Source: Streptomyces misionensis
Lineage (GTDB): Bacteria > Actinomycetota > Actinomycetes > Streptomycetales > Streptomycetaceae
NCBI RefSeq assembly: GCF_900104815.1
Contig: NZ_FNTD01000004.1
Location: 4,790,501 to 4,854,500 of the forward strand
DNA length: 64,000 nt
Direction of reading: 5' to 3'
Shown here one piece after another: positions 1 to 9,587 of this stretch (its first letter is position 1; the number at the start of each line of letters is the position of its first letter). The notes beneath the pieces were generated by a model. It did not search any database. It was not told the DNA's origin and saw nothing but the letters and a program-made list of their open reading frames with translations. Both the position numbers and the translations under genes were made by a program.

Positions 1-783
1 CCGGCCGCCTCCAGCGCCGACATCGACTACCTGCTGGAACACGTCAACTCGGTGCTGGCCGTGCCGCTCGGCCGCGACGACGTGCAGGGGGTGTACGCGG
101 GGCTGCGTCCGCTGCTGGCCGGCGAGTCCGACGCCACCAGCAAGCTGTCCCGCGAACACACGGTGGCCCACCCGGCGCCGGGCCTGGTGGTCGTGGCCGG
201 CGGCAAGTACACCACCTACCGGGTGATGGCCAAGGACGCCGTCGACGAGGCGGTGCACGGCCTGGACCAGCGGGTCGCCGACTGCGTGACCGAGGAGACC
301 CCGCTGCTGGGCGCGGAGGGCTACCAGGCGCTGTGGAACGCGCGGGCCCGCATCGCCGCCCGCACCGGACTGCACGTGGTCCGGGTGGAACACCTGCTGA
401 ACCGGTACGGCTCGATGGCCGAGGAGATCTTCGACCTCATATCCGCGGACCCCGCGCTCGGCGCACCGCTGCGCGCCGCCGACGACTATCTGCGCGCCGA
501 GGTGGTGTACGCCGCCTCGCACGAGGGCGCCCGGCACCTGGACGACGTCCTCACCCGGCGCACCCGCATCTCCATCGAGACCTTCGACCGGGGCACCCGC
601 AGCGCCCGCGAGGCGGCCGAGCTGATGGCGCCGGTCCTGGGGTGGGACGAGGACCGGATCGCCCGCGAGGTCGAGCACTACGAGAAGCGCGTGGAGGCCG
701 AGCGGGAGTCCCAGCTCCAGCCCGACGACCTCACGGCGGACGCGGCGCGGCTCGGGGCGCCGGACATCGTGCCGCTCACCTGA
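1..783 (+). CDS. glpD: Glycerol-3-phosphate dehydrogenase, C-terminal part (5'-truncated by window edge)
   Basis: The frame is open from base 1 to a TGA at 781-783, giving the last 260 residues of a protein that starts upstream of the window. Visible features fit aerobic FAD-dependent glycerol-3-phosphate dehydrogenase (glycerol 3-phosphate to dihydroxyacetone phosphate, membrane-associated, quinone-linked): the segment DIDYLLEHVN, a GLRPLL stretch, the C-terminal FAD-site segment VVAGGKYTTYRVMAKDAVD, and then the helical C-terminal domain with a conserved HEGARHLDDVLTRRTRISIE block. The N-terminal FAD-binding motif is outside the window. No linked glycerol genes can be seen here. The call is firm at family level. 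Confidence 0.93.
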   Translation, partial: PAASSADIDYLLEHVNSVLAVPLGRDDVQGVYAGLRPLLAGESDATSKLSREHTVAHPAPGLVVVAGGKYTTYRVMAKDAVDEAVHGLDQRVADCVTEETPLLGAEGYQALWNARARIAARTGLHVVRVEHLLNRYGSMAEEIFDLISADPALGAPLRAADDYLRAEVVYAASHEGARHLDDVLTRRTRISIETFDRGTRSAREAAELMAPVLGWDEDRIAREVEHYEKRVEAERESQLQPDDLTADAARLGAPDIVPLT

Positions 784-1039
784 CCGCGAACGCCCGACAG
801 CGGGCCCGGGGCGGTGGTCCGGCCGCCCCTCGGCGGGGGCCGGGGCAGCGGTTTGGCCGGGTGTGCCCGAAGGGTCGGCACCCCGGGTCGCCGCTTTCTC
901 ACGGGCCGTCATCCCGCCGGGCGCGAGGGGCGCTTCGGTGGGCCCGGGGAGCGGGGCCGGGGAGGGCCCCAGGGCATCGACCACTTGCCGGGTGAGAGAC
1001 AATGGAGGCTCTGTCAGGGCGGGTTGTATGAGGGGACGC

Positions 1040-3043
1040 ATGTCGGAGGCGGAGCGGGCGGGGACATCTCGTCAGGAGACTCGTCAGGGCAAGAGCGGAC
1101 GGCGTCTCCTCGCCGGGCGGTACCGGCTGGGAGACGTGCTGGGCCGCGGCGGCATGGGCACGGTCTGGCGCGCCGAGGACGAGACCCTGGGCCGGACGGT
1201 CGCCGTCAAGGAACTGCGGTTCCCGTCGAACATCGACGAGGAGGAGAAGCGGCGCCTGATCACGCGCACCCTGCGCGAGGCCAAGGCGATCGCCCGGATC
1301 CGCAACAACAGCGCGGTGACGGTCTTCGACGTGGTCGACGAGGACGACCGGCCCTGGATCGTCATGGAACTGGTGGAGGGCAAGTCCCTCGCCGAGGTCA
1401 TCCGCGAGGACGGCGTGCTCAAGCCCCGGCGCGCCGCCGAGGTCGGCCTCGCCGTCCTGGACGTGCTGCGCTCCGCCCACCGCGAGGGCATCCTGCACCG
1501 GGACGTGAAGCCGTCCAACGTGCTCATCGCCGAGGACGGCCGGGTCGTCCTCACCGACTTCGGCATCGCCCAGGTCGAGGGCGACCCGTCCATCACCTCC
1601 ACCGGCATGCTCGTCGGCGCCCCGTCCTACATCTCCCCGGAGCGCGCCCGCGGCCACAAGCCCGGACCGGCCGCCGACCTGTGGTCGCTCGGCGGTCTGC
1701 TGTACGCGGCGGTCGAGGGCGTGCCGCCGTACGACAAGGGTTCGGCGATCGCCACGCTCACCGCGGTGATGACCGAGCCGCTGGAGGAGCCCAAGAACGC
1801 GGGCCCGCTGCGGGACGTCATCTACGGCCTGCTCAGCAAGGACCCGGCCAAGCGGCTCGACGACGCCGGGGCCCGGGCGCTGCTGAACAAGGTGATCCAC
1901 GCGCCCGAACCGGAGCCGCTGGACGCCACCCGCGTGGTGCCGCTGCCGGTGCAGCCCGACGGCGAGGGCAAGCGGGGCGAGGAGGCCGCGGAGAAGCTGC
2001 GCGGCGCGCTGCGCTCGGTCCGCAAGGCGGCGGGCGCGGCCGGCGCCGCGGCCACGGCCCGGCCGAAGAGCGGCGACGCGCCGGGGACGAAGGCCGGGGG
2101 CGGCCCGGCGGCCGGCAAGCCGGCCGGTGACCGTACGGCTCCCGGGGACGCGGCCGCCGGCCGTACCGCGCCCACGGCCCCGGCCGCCGGCGGCAGCCGC
2201 CCGGGTGCCGCCGTGCCCGGCCCCGGAGCGCACGGCCCGGCCAACTCCGGTCCCGCGAAGGCCGGTTCGGGATGGCCCGTGATGCCGCCGCCGGACCTGG
2301 ACCTGCCGCCGCGGCAGGCGCCGAGGGCACCGCTGACCGACGTGGTGCCCAGACGGACGCTGGTGATCGTCGCCGTGGTGGTCGCCCTCGCGGTGCTCGG
2401 CACCGTCCTGGCCCTCGCGTTCAGCGGCGACGACAAGGACGACAAGGGTGCCGCCAAGACCCCGGCCGGGGCCGGCGCCTCCGCCGGGCACAGCCAGGGC
2501 AAGGAGCCGGACGGCGGCACCCGTACGGACGGCGGGAGTTCCACGCCCGCCGGTACCGCGGCCGCGCCCGGCACCGCGGCGAGCACCACCGCCGACGCGA
2601 GCGGGAGCGCGCCCGCCGTCTCCACCCGCAAGGGCGGCCAGGGGTATGCGATCGGGCTGCCCAAGGGCTGGTCGTACCGGTCCCACGGGGCCGCGGGCGA
2701 CCGCTACACCGGGCCCGACGGGCAGAAGCTGCTCGTCGCCTGGACCGGCACGCCCAAGGACGACCCGGTGGCGGACTGGAAGAACCAGGAGCGCTACATG
2801 GTGCGCTCGCAGTACCACAAGGTCCGGATAGAGAAGGTGGATTACCGCGGCTGGAACACGGCCGACTGGGAGTTCACCTACGTCGACGGCGGCACCGAGT
2901 ACCGCACGATCGACCGCGGCTTCGTGGTGAACGGCCATCTCGGGTACGCGCTGATGTACACCGCGAAGGCCGGCGAGTGGGACGGCGACCTGCGCAAGGA
3001 CACGTGGAAGACCCTGACCGGGTCCTTCCGGCCCAAGTCCTAG
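1040..3043 (+). CDS. Membrane Ser/Thr protein kinase (Hanks type) 1 of 5
   Basis: This 667-residue receptor-like kinase has an N-lobe loop GRGGMGTV near residue 36, the ATP lysine in VAVKEL (about K57), catalytic HRDVKPSN (about 153-160), DFG (about 173) and an activation loop with TSTGMLVG, so all catalytic residues are present. A long Ala/Pro/Gly juxtamembrane linker follows, then one membrane helix (about 440-461) and an outer domain with the GLPKGWSYR segment that recurs in the next kinases. I chose ATG 1040 because AGGGG lies 4-5 nt upstream; ATG 1028 is the alternative. It heads a run of five kinase homologues. From memory, a comparable five-kinase cluster in S. coelicolor (SCO4775-4779, including PkaI) acts on spore-wall proteins such as MreC and PBP2. 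Substrates here are inferred. Confidence 0.93.
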   Translation: MSEAERAGTSRQETRQGKSGRRLLAGRYRLGDVLGRGGMGTVWRAEDETLGRTVAVKELRFPSNIDEEEKRRLITRTLREAKAIARIRNNSAVTVFDVVDEDDRPWIVMELVEGKSLAEVIREDGVLKPRRAAEVGLAVLDVLRSAHREGILHRDVKPSNVLIAEDGRVVLTDFGIAQVEGDPSITSTGMLVGAPSYISPERARGHKPGPAADLWSLGGLLYAAVEGVPPYDKGSAIATLTAVMTEPLEEPKNAGPLRDVIYGLLSKDPAKRLDDAGARALLNKVIHAPEPEPLDATRVVPLPVQPDGEGKRGEEAAEKLRGALRSVRKAAGAAGAAATARPKSGDAPGTKAGGGPAAGKPAGDRTAPGDAAAGRTAPTAPAAGGSRPGAAVPGPGAHGPANSGPAKAGSGWPVMPPPDLDLPPRQAPRAPLTDVVPRRTLVIVAVVVALAVLGTVLALAFSGDDKDDKGAAKTPAGAGASAGHSQGKEPDGGTRTDGGSSTPAGTAAAPGTAASTTADASGSAPAVSTRKGGQGYAIGLPKGWSYRSHGAAGDRYTGPDGQKLLVAWTGTPKDDPVADWKNQERYMVRSQYHKVRIEKVDYRGWNTADWEFTYVDGGTEYRTIDRGFVVNGHLGYALMYTAKAGEWDGDLRKDTWKTLTGSFRPKS

Positions 3044-3190
3044 GCGGGGCACGGCGGATCGTGGCCCGTTCGAAGCCGCATCGAGGCTTGTTCGAGGCCT
3101 GATAATCCGTCATCCGCACCGTGCGGGTTGCCTCCGGCACGTATCGTGAATGGTTGCGGACCGTACGAAGCCGGGGGAGGGGGAGGCGGA

Positions 3191-5599
3191 ATGGACGACT
3201 ACGCGGGCCGGGTGCTGGCCGACCGCTACCGCCTGCCGCTGCCGCCGTCCGACGCGTACGAACTCACCGAGACCCGCGCCTTCGACACCTACAGCGGGCA
3301 GGAAGTGCTGGTCCGGCAGGTTCCGCTGCCCGAGGTCGTCGAGGCGGAGGTGCTCGACGCGGAGGGGCTGCCCGAGGGGTTCACGGCGCGCGGGCGCGGG
3401 ACGCGTCCCGCACCGGGCGCGGGCGCCGCGACCCGGCAGCCCGCCGATCCCGCGGTGCGGCGCGCCGTCGAGGCCGCGCAGGCGGCGGCCGCCGTCCCCG
3501 ACCACCCGCGCCTCGACCAGGTGTTCGACGTGTTCGCCGAGGGCGGCTCGCTGTGGATCGTCAGCGAGTGGGTGGCCGCCCGCCCGCTGTCCGCGCTGCT
3601 CGCCGAGCGGCCGCTCACGCCGTACCGGGCGGCCGAGGTCGCCTCCGACGTGCTCATGGCGCTCCGGGTGCTGCACGCCCACGGCTGGGTGCACCGCAAC
3701 GTCACCGCCCGCACCGTCCTCGTCTGCGACGACGGCCGCGTCCTGCTGACCGGCCTCGCCTCCGGCGCGGCGGAGGAGGCGCTGTGCGGCTACGACCCGG
3801 TCCCGGGCCGCGAGGACGACACGGAGGTCTCCCCGGAGCGGCCCGGGGACCGGAACCCGGCTCGGGACGGCGGACTCCCCGGCGGCGGCGCGGCCGCGCC
3901 CGGTGCCGTGGACGCCGAGGCCGCGCGCCGGGCCGCCATCCAGGCGCGGGCGTCCGGCGGCACCGGGGTCCCCGGCACCGCGCCCGCCGGACCCGGCGGG
4001 CCGGGCGGGCCCGCTCCGGTGGCGCGGCAGGCGCTGGAGAGCGGCGCGGACATCCGCGCCGCGCGGGCCGGCGCCATCGCCGCGTACCGGGCGGGCGCCC
4101 GCGCCGCGGCCCGGGTGCAGGAGGCCCGGCAGGACGGACGCGCCGCGCTGCCGGGTGCCCGGCGGCCCGCCGAGGACGGCACCGGCCCGGCCGGGGACGA
4201 CGGCACGGCGCAGTCCCCGTACCCCGCCGCCCCGCCCGGCCTCACCACCGACCCCTACGGGGTGCACGGCGGCACACCGGACGTCGCCCGGCGCGACCTG
4301 GAACCCGCCCGCCGGCAGGCCCCCGCCCCCGTGCCCGCCGTCCCCCCGCACACCGGCGCCGGCTGGGACCACGCGGGTCCCGCCGCCGGTCGCCGGCCCG
4401 CCGGCGCGCTCGCCGCCGAACGGGCGCGGCAGGCACGGATGGCGGTGGTCGGACCGGTGGCCGAGCGGTGGGCGCCGGAGCAGGCCGGGCCCGTGCACGA
4501 GAACTGGCAGCTGGCGGCGCCGGTCGGACCCGCCACCGATCTGTGGGCGCTGGGCGCGCTGCTGTTCCGGGCGGTGCAGGGACACGCGCCCTACCCCGAG
4601 GAGTCCACCGCCGAACTGGTGCAGCTGGTGTGCGCCGAGCCGCCCGCGTACGCCGAGGAGTGCGGACCGCTGCGGCCGGTCGTGGAGTCGCTGCTGCGCC
4701 AGGACCCCACCGAACGGCCGGACTTCGAGGAGCTGAACGGCTGGCTGCGCTCGCTGGTGCGCTCCGCGCCCGAGCCGGAGGCCGGTACCCGGGTCGTGCC
4801 GGTCCCGCCCGCCGACCCGCGCCGGCTGCCGATCGTGCGGCGCCGCGGCGAACTGGTGCGCCGCCGCCGGGCCCGGCTGCCCGAGAACCATCCGCACGGG
4901 CGACACAAGCGGGACCGCGAGGAGGCGGGTTCGCCGCGCCGGCTCGGCCGGGTCCTGCTTCTGCTGATCCTCCTGCTGCTGGCCGGAGCGGTCGCGTACG
5001 CGATGCTGTTCATGCCGAAGCAGCACGCGCACAGCGGGGCACCGGGCGGCGCGGACCGCACCACCGGGCAGCCGTCGCCCGCGCCCTCGCGCACCCAGGG
5101 CAGCCCGTCCGCCACCGAGACCCAGAACGGCGGCGCCTCCTCCGTCCCCGACGGCTTCACCCTGCGCAAGGACCCCGAGGGCTTCGAGATCGCCGTGGCC
5201 AGGGGCTGGACCCGCGCGCCGAAGAACGGCAGCGGCGAAGTCGTCTACGGTCGGGGCGACTTCGAGCTGATGGTCGTACCCGGGCGGGACGGCGCCGCGT
5301 CGTACGGCAGCGACCCGATGGCCTATCAGCGGGACAAGGAACGCGAACTCCAGCCGTACCGCGACTCCAGCTGGGCCACCGCCACCGGGCTGCGCACCAT
5401 AGAGGTGGGCGGACGGACCATGGCCGAGGGGCAGTTCACCTGGACCGACGGACAGGGCCGGGACCTGTTCGTGCGCAACATGGCGATCCTCCTGAACGGC
5501 CGTTACCACGTCCTCCAGGTCCGCGGCCCGGACGCCGACCGGGACGAGGTGACACGGCTGTACGAGGAAGCTACCGCGACGTACCGCTACACCGGTTGA
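3191..5599 (+). CDS. Membrane-anchored Ser/Thr pseudokinase, 2 of 5
   Basis: This 802-residue paralogue of the flanking kinases has lost the catalytic residues. The N-lobe VAVK position reads VLVRQ (R near 42), the catalytic loop reads HRNVTARTV instead of HRDxKPxN (near 170), and DFG is replaced by GLAS (near 188). An Ala/Gly/Pro-rich insert of roughly 230 residues sits between that point and the C-lobe, which resumes at RWAPEQAG and TDLWALGALL. A single membrane helix (about 585-607; RVLLLLILLLLAG) precedes an outer domain with the FEIAVARGWTR segment also found in its neighbours. Start ATG 3191 has a purine-rich GGGGGAGGCGGA just upstream. It probably acts as a scaffold, sensor or allosteric partner of the adjacent active kinases (inference). 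Confidence 0.88.
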   Translation: MDDYAGRVLADRYRLPLPPSDAYELTETRAFDTYSGQEVLVRQVPLPEVVEAEVLDAEGLPEGFTARGRGTRPAPGAGAATRQPADPAVRRAVEAAQAAAAVPDHPRLDQVFDVFAEGGSLWIVSEWVAARPLSALLAERPLTPYRAAEVASDVLMALRVLHAHGWVHRNVTARTVLVCDDGRVLLTGLASGAAEEALCGYDPVPGREDDTEVSPERPGDRNPARDGGLPGGGAAAPGAVDAEAARRAAIQARASGGTGVPGTAPAGPGGPGGPAPVARQALESGADIRAARAGAIAAYRAGARAAARVQEARQDGRAALPGARRPAEDGTGPAGDDGTAQSPYPAAPPGLTTDPYGVHGGTPDVARRDLEPARRQAPAPVPAVPPHTGAGWDHAGPAAGRRPAGALAAERARQARMAVVGPVAERWAPEQAGPVHENWQLAAPVGPATDLWALGALLFRAVQGHAPYPEESTAELVQLVCAEPPAYAEECGPLRPVVESLLRQDPTERPDFEELNGWLRSLVRSAPEPEAGTRVVPVPPADPRRLPIVRRRGELVRRRRARLPENHPHGRHKRDREEAGSPRRLGRVLLLLILLLLAGAVAYAMLFMPKQHAHSGAPGGADRTTGQPSPAPSRTQGSPSATETQNGGASSVPDGFTLRKDPEGFEIAVARGWTRAPKNGSGEVVYGRGDFELMVVPGRDGAASYGSDPMAYQRDKERELQPYRDSSWATATGLRTIEVGGRTMAEGQFTWTDGQGRDLFVRNMAILLNGRYHVLQVRGPDADRDEVTRLYEEATATYRYTG

Positions 5600-5753
5600 G
5601 CAAGGCGTACACAACTGCCCTGTCCCGGCGCGCCGGTTCCCCTTCTGGCGCGGAAATGACCATCGTCACAGTGCGGTTTCCAACGGACCCCGCTTGTTCC
5701 CCCCGAACGGGCCGGTCCTTAGTCTGACCCTGACAAGAGCATTGCGGGGCAAC

Positions 5754-7550
5754 GTGAATCAGATGCAGGGCCTGCTCATAGCGGGCCGCTACCGGCTCGT
5801 CGACTCCATCGGCAGCGGCGGCATGGGCCGGGTGTGGCGCGCGCACGACGAGGTGCTGCACCGGACGGTCGCCGTCAAGGAGTTGACCGCGGCGCTCTAC
5901 GTCCCCGACAGCGAGCAGGCCGTGCTGCTGGCCCGCACCCGGGCCGAGGCGCGGGCCGCCGCGCGCATCAACCACTCCGCCGTCGTCACCGTGCACGACG
6001 TCCTCGAACACGACGGCCGCCCCTGGATCGTGATGGAGCTGGTCGAGGGCAACTCGCTGGCCGACGAGGTCAAGGAGCGGGGGCGGGTGGAGCCCCGGGA
6101 GGCGGCCCGCATCGGGATGTGGGTGCTGCGGGCGCTGCGCGCGGCGCACTCCGCCGGGGTACTGCACCGGGACGTCAAGCCTGGCAACGTTCTCCTCGGC
6201 CGGGACGGCCGGGTGCTGCTCACCGACTTCGGCATCGCCCAGATCGAGGGCGACTCCACCATCACCCGCACCGGAGAGGTCGTCGGCTCGGTCGACTACC
6301 TCGCGCCCGAGCGGGTGCGCGGCCACGACCCCGGTCCCGCCTCCGATCTGTGGGCGCTCGGCGCCACGCTGTACACGGCGGTCGAGGGGCGCTCGCCGTT
6401 CCGCCGCACCTCCCCGCTGAGCACCATGCAGGCGGTCGTCGAGGAGAACGCCGAGGAGCCGCGGCACGCCGGGGCGCTCGGCCCGGTCATCGCCGCGCTG
6501 CTGCACAAGGACCCGGCCCAGCGGCCGGGCGCGGAGGAGGCCGAGCAGATGCTCGCCGAGGCCGCGGAGGGCCGGAGGCCGCACAGCGCCCAGGCGTTCG
6601 TGCCGACCCAGGGCTCGGGCCTGCACGGGCCGGACTCGGGCGCGCACGGGCCGGGCACGGGTGCGCACGGGACCGGTCCGGGTGCACAGGGTCCCGGTCC
6701 GGGCGGGCCCGGGACGGGAGCACCGGCCGGGAGCACCGCGGTGTACGGCTCCGGCACGAACGCCCATGGCCACGGCGCCGGTTCCACGGCCCCCGGCTAC
6801 GGTCACGCGGCCGGCGGGGTGACGCCCGTGGGCCCCACGACGGTGGGCCCGGCGCCGGCGCACACCGGCGGACGGCCGGTGCGTCCCCGGCGCCGGCTGC
6901 GGACGCTCGCGCTCGTCGTCGCCGTCGCGGCCGTGCTCGGCGGCGGTGCGGCGGTGGGCTTCCAGCAGTGGAACGACGCGCGGAACGACAGCGCGACGTC
7001 CGGCGATCCCGCCCCGGCGCCGACGTCCTCGGCGAGCCCCGGCGACCGGCCGGGCCCGGACGGCACCGTCCCGGACAGCTGGGAGACCCACCACGACCCG
7101 CTCGGCTTCAGCATCTCCCTGCCCAAGGGGTGGAAGCGGAAGGTCTACGGCATCAACGGCCCGCTGAAGCAGATCGACTACACCCCGGACGGCGGCAAGC
7201 ACTTCGTCCGCATATCCATCGACTCCTCACCGGACTTCGCCGATCCCTACGAGCACCAGGCGGACCTGGAGCAGCAGCTGCAACGGCTGGTCGACTACCG
7301 GCGCGTGACCATGAAGCGGAACGTCTACCGCGACCGCAAGGGCTCGCTGTGGGAGTACACCTGGACCGCGTTGCAGAAGGACCCGCCCTATGTGCCGGGC
7401 CCGCGGCACGCCGTCGAGGAGACGTACTTCGGCCGGGAGGGCGCCGAGTACGCCATCTACATGTCCGGCCCCGCCGCCGACTGGCCCAAGACCGCCAAGC
7501 AGTTCAAGTGGGTCCTCCAGAGCTGGCAGCAGCCGAACCCGACGAGCTGA
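5754..7550 (+). CDS. Membrane Ser/Thr protein kinase 3 of 5
   Basis: This 598-residue Hanks kinase has loop GSGGMGRV, lysine in VAVKEL, catalytic HRDVKPGN, DFG and activation loop TITRTGEVVG, so it should be active. The linker contains a degenerate G-x-HGPG-type repeat (6600-6720) followed by one membrane helix (LALVVAVAAVLGGG). The outer domain includes GFSISLPKGWKRK, matching the outer domains of the other membrane kinases in the run. GTG 5754 is preferred (VNQMQGLLIAGRYRL, GGGG 4 nt upstream); ATG 5763 is an alternative. The gene lies 154 bp after the pseudokinase, so it may have its own promoter. Confidence 0.92.
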   Translation: MNQMQGLLIAGRYRLVDSIGSGGMGRVWRAHDEVLHRTVAVKELTAALYVPDSEQAVLLARTRAEARAAARINHSAVVTVHDVLEHDGRPWIVMELVEGNSLADEVKERGRVEPREAARIGMWVLRALRAAHSAGVLHRDVKPGNVLLGRDGRVLLTDFGIAQIEGDSTITRTGEVVGSVDYLAPERVRGHDPGPASDLWALGATLYTAVEGRSPFRRTSPLSTMQAVVEENAEEPRHAGALGPVIAALLHKDPAQRPGAEEAEQMLAEAAEGRRPHSAQAFVPTQGSGLHGPDSGAHGPGTGAHGTGPGAQGPGPGGPGTGAPAGSTAVYGSGTNAHGHGAGSTAPGYGHAAGGVTPVGPTTVGPAPAHTGGRPVRPRRRLRTLALVVAVAAVLGGGAAVGFQQWNDARNDSATSGDPAPAPTSSASPGDRPGPDGTVPDSWETHHDPLGFSISLPKGWKRKVYGINGPLKQIDYTPDGGKHFVRISIDSSPDFADPYEHQADLEQQLQRLVDYRRVTMKRNVYRDRKGSLWEYTWTALQKDPPYVPGPRHAVEETYFGREGAEYAIYMSGPAADWPKTAKQFKWVLQSWQQPNPTS

Positions 7551-7675
7551 CGGGAGACCCTGGGCCGAACGGGTGCGCTTTGCGACTGGAACGGCTGAAA
7601 ACGAGTCGCTGAGCGGTGGGTCTTGGCCGGTCGGAGCCACGGAGCGGGTGGGTCCGGTGCGGCATGATGGGCCCC

Positions 7676-9361
7676 ATGGGGACCGAGGGCGCCGACTTCC
7701 GGGTGATCGCCGGCCGTTACCGCCTGGAGGCGCGTATCGGGCGCGGTGGCATGGGCGTCGTGTGGCGGGCGAGCGATCAGCTGCTGGGCCGGCTGGTCGC
7801 GGTCAAGGAACTCCTCGCGGACGACTCGCTCCCCGAGGACGACGTCCGGCGCCGCCGCGACCGCACCCTCCGGGAGGCCCGCGCGCTCGCCCAGCTGCGG
7901 CACCCGCACATCATCGTCGTGCACGACGTGGTCGAGCAGGACGAACGCCCTTACCTGGTCATGGAGTTGATCGACGGCTGCTCGCTCGCCGACCGGATCG
8001 CCCGGCACGGCCCGGTGACCCCGGTGGAGGCCGCCCGCATCGGGATCGCCCTGCTCGGCGCGCTGCACACCGCGCACGAGGCCGGGGTGCTGCACCGGGA
8101 CATCAAGCCCGCGAACGTGCTGATCGAGACCGCCACCGACCGGGTCGTCCTCACCGACTTCGGCATCGCCCAGGTCTCGGGCGCCACCACGCTCACCGAG
8201 ACCGGCTCCTTCGTCGGCTCGCCCGAGTACACCGCCCCGGAGCGGATGTCCGGGGTGCGCACCGGCCCGGAGTCCGACCTGTGGTCGCTGGGCGCGCTGC
8301 TGTGCACGGCGCTCAGCGGCGAGTCGCCGTTCCGGCGCGACTCGCTCGGCGGCATCCTGCACGCCGTGGTCGCCGCGGAGATCCGCCCGCCCGCCCAGGC
8401 CGAGCCGCTGCTGCCCGTCGTACGGGGCCTGCTGGAGCGCGACCCGGACCTCCGGCTCGGCGCGCAGGCGGCCGAGCGGATGCTGCGCGTGTACCTGGAG
8501 ACCGGGCACACCCCGCAGACCCCGGAGGCGGTGGGCGCACCGCGCGGGCACCGGCTCGGGATGGGCCGCACACCGAGGACCGTGCCCGCGCCGGAGCCCA
8601 CGGCCCGCCCCGGCGTGTCCGGCCCGCCGCCCGGCGCGCCCGGGCCCGCCACCGAGCCGGTGCCCGCGCGGTCGTCGACACGCGGGCTGCTGGTGGTGGC
8701 GCTGCTCGTCGCCGCACTGGCGGGCGCGGGCGTCTCGGCCGCGACACTGCTGCTCAACCGGCACGAAGGCGGGGGCGGCGGCAACCCGGGCGGTACGGCG
8801 ACGACCCCGTCGACCGGCACCGGCACGAGCCGTGCCCCGTCGCCCTCGGCCGGACAGAGCGCGACCCCCTCCGCCCCGGGCCCCACCGGCACCGCCTCGA
8901 CCGGGGTGCGCGGCGCGCCCTCCGGTTACCGCACGGCCCGGGACCCGGCCGGCTTCTCGCTCGCCGTGCCGCGGGAGTTCACCCGCAGCCCGCAGGGCGA
9001 GCGGGTGTTCTACCTCTCGCCGGAGGGGACGTACCGCCTCGGCGTCAAGGTCTCCACCGCCCAGCCCGGCGGCCCGCAGGCGGTGATGAGGACGCAGGCG
9101 GCCGACGGGACCGTGTCCAATCCCGGGTACCACGACGGCCGGGTCACCCGCACCACGCACGCCGGGCACCCCGCCGCCCTCTGGGAGTTCACCTGGAACG
9201 GCTACAGCGCGGCGGAGGGTCCGCGGCACACCTACGACCTGTGCTGGGAGGAGTCCGGCCGGCTGTACGACGTCTGGGTGTCGGCACCGGTGGGGAAGGT
9301 GCGCGAGGCACGGGAGTACTTCGACGTCGCGCTGGACACCTTCACGCCCGGCGGTTCCTGA
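7676..9361 (+). CDS. Membrane Ser/Thr protein kinase 4 of 5
   Basis: This 561-residue kinase has loop GRGGMGVV, VAVKEL, HRDIKPAN, DFG and activation loop TLTETGSFVG followed by TAPERM, so the catalytic set is complete. A Pro-rich linker leads to one membrane helix (GLLVVALLVAALAGAGV), a Ser/Thr/Pro stalk and an outer domain with GFSLAVPREFTR, the same pattern as its neighbours. The start is uncertain: ATG 7664, 7667 and 7676 are in frame. I chose 7676 because MGTEGADFRVIAGRYRL gives the usual N-terminus and the upstream ATGATGG could be read as a -10 region of a leaderless message. It is followed by a weak hairpin and then the convergent AraC-type gene. Confidence 0.92.
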   Translation: MGTEGADFRVIAGRYRLEARIGRGGMGVVWRASDQLLGRLVAVKELLADDSLPEDDVRRRRDRTLREARALAQLRHPHIIVVHDVVEQDERPYLVMELIDGCSLADRIARHGPVTPVEAARIGIALLGALHTAHEAGVLHRDIKPANVLIETATDRVVLTDFGIAQVSGATTLTETGSFVGSPEYTAPERMSGVRTGPESDLWSLGALLCTALSGESPFRRDSLGGILHAVVAAEIRPPAQAEPLLPVVRGLLERDPDLRLGAQAAERMLRVYLETGHTPQTPEAVGAPRGHRLGMGRTPRTVPAPEPTARPGVSGPPPGAPGPATEPVPARSSTRGLLVVALLVAALAGAGVSAATLLLNRHEGGGGGNPGGTATTPSTGTGTSRAPSPSAGQSATPSAPGPTGTASTGVRGAPSGYRTARDPAGFSLAVPREFTRSPQGERVFYLSPEGTYRLGVKVSTAQPGGPQAVMRTQAADGTVSNPGYHDGRVTRTTHAGHPAALWEFTWNGYSAAEGPRHTYDLCWEESGRLYDVWVSAPVGKVREAREYFDVALDTFTPGGS

Positions 9362-9391
9362 ACCGGCGCCCGTCACGGTTCCGTGGCCGGT
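9362..9391. terminator. Imperfect hairpin between convergent genes
   Basis: Outer arms ACCGGC (9362-9367) and GCCGGT (9386-9391) enclose CACGG-TT-CCGTG (9374-9385), with an unpaired 6-nt stretch on the left side. It directly follows the kinase stop codon and faces the end of the AraC-type gene, which fits a weak terminator. There is no T-tract. Confidence 0.4.
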
Positions 9392-9587
9392 GCCGTCCCC
9401 CGATGCGGTGGGGGTGCGGCGGCCCGGCCGGGGCGGTGGAGCACGAGGGCGCGCCGAGGGGGCGCCCGGCCGCCTTCCCGAACGGGAACGCGCCGACGCC
9501 GTCGAGGGGACGAGCCGCGGAGCGGTGACGCGGCCCTTCGCCCGTCTCGGTCACCCGGACCAGGGGAGTTCGCGAACCGGTCGTCGG

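Noticed and set aside
899..3052. Long antisense ORF of 717 codons opposite kinase 1
   Set aside because: It is a composition shadow of the kinase gene in GC-rich DNA; its product is low-complexity Gly/Arg/Ala without motifs. The same applies to 3110-5614, 7457-9376 and 56276-59602 on the minus strand.
6600..6720. Insertion or foreign DNA in kinase 3 linker
   Set aside because: Base composition and frame match the surrounding gene; it is a degenerate Gly/His/Pro linker repeat.
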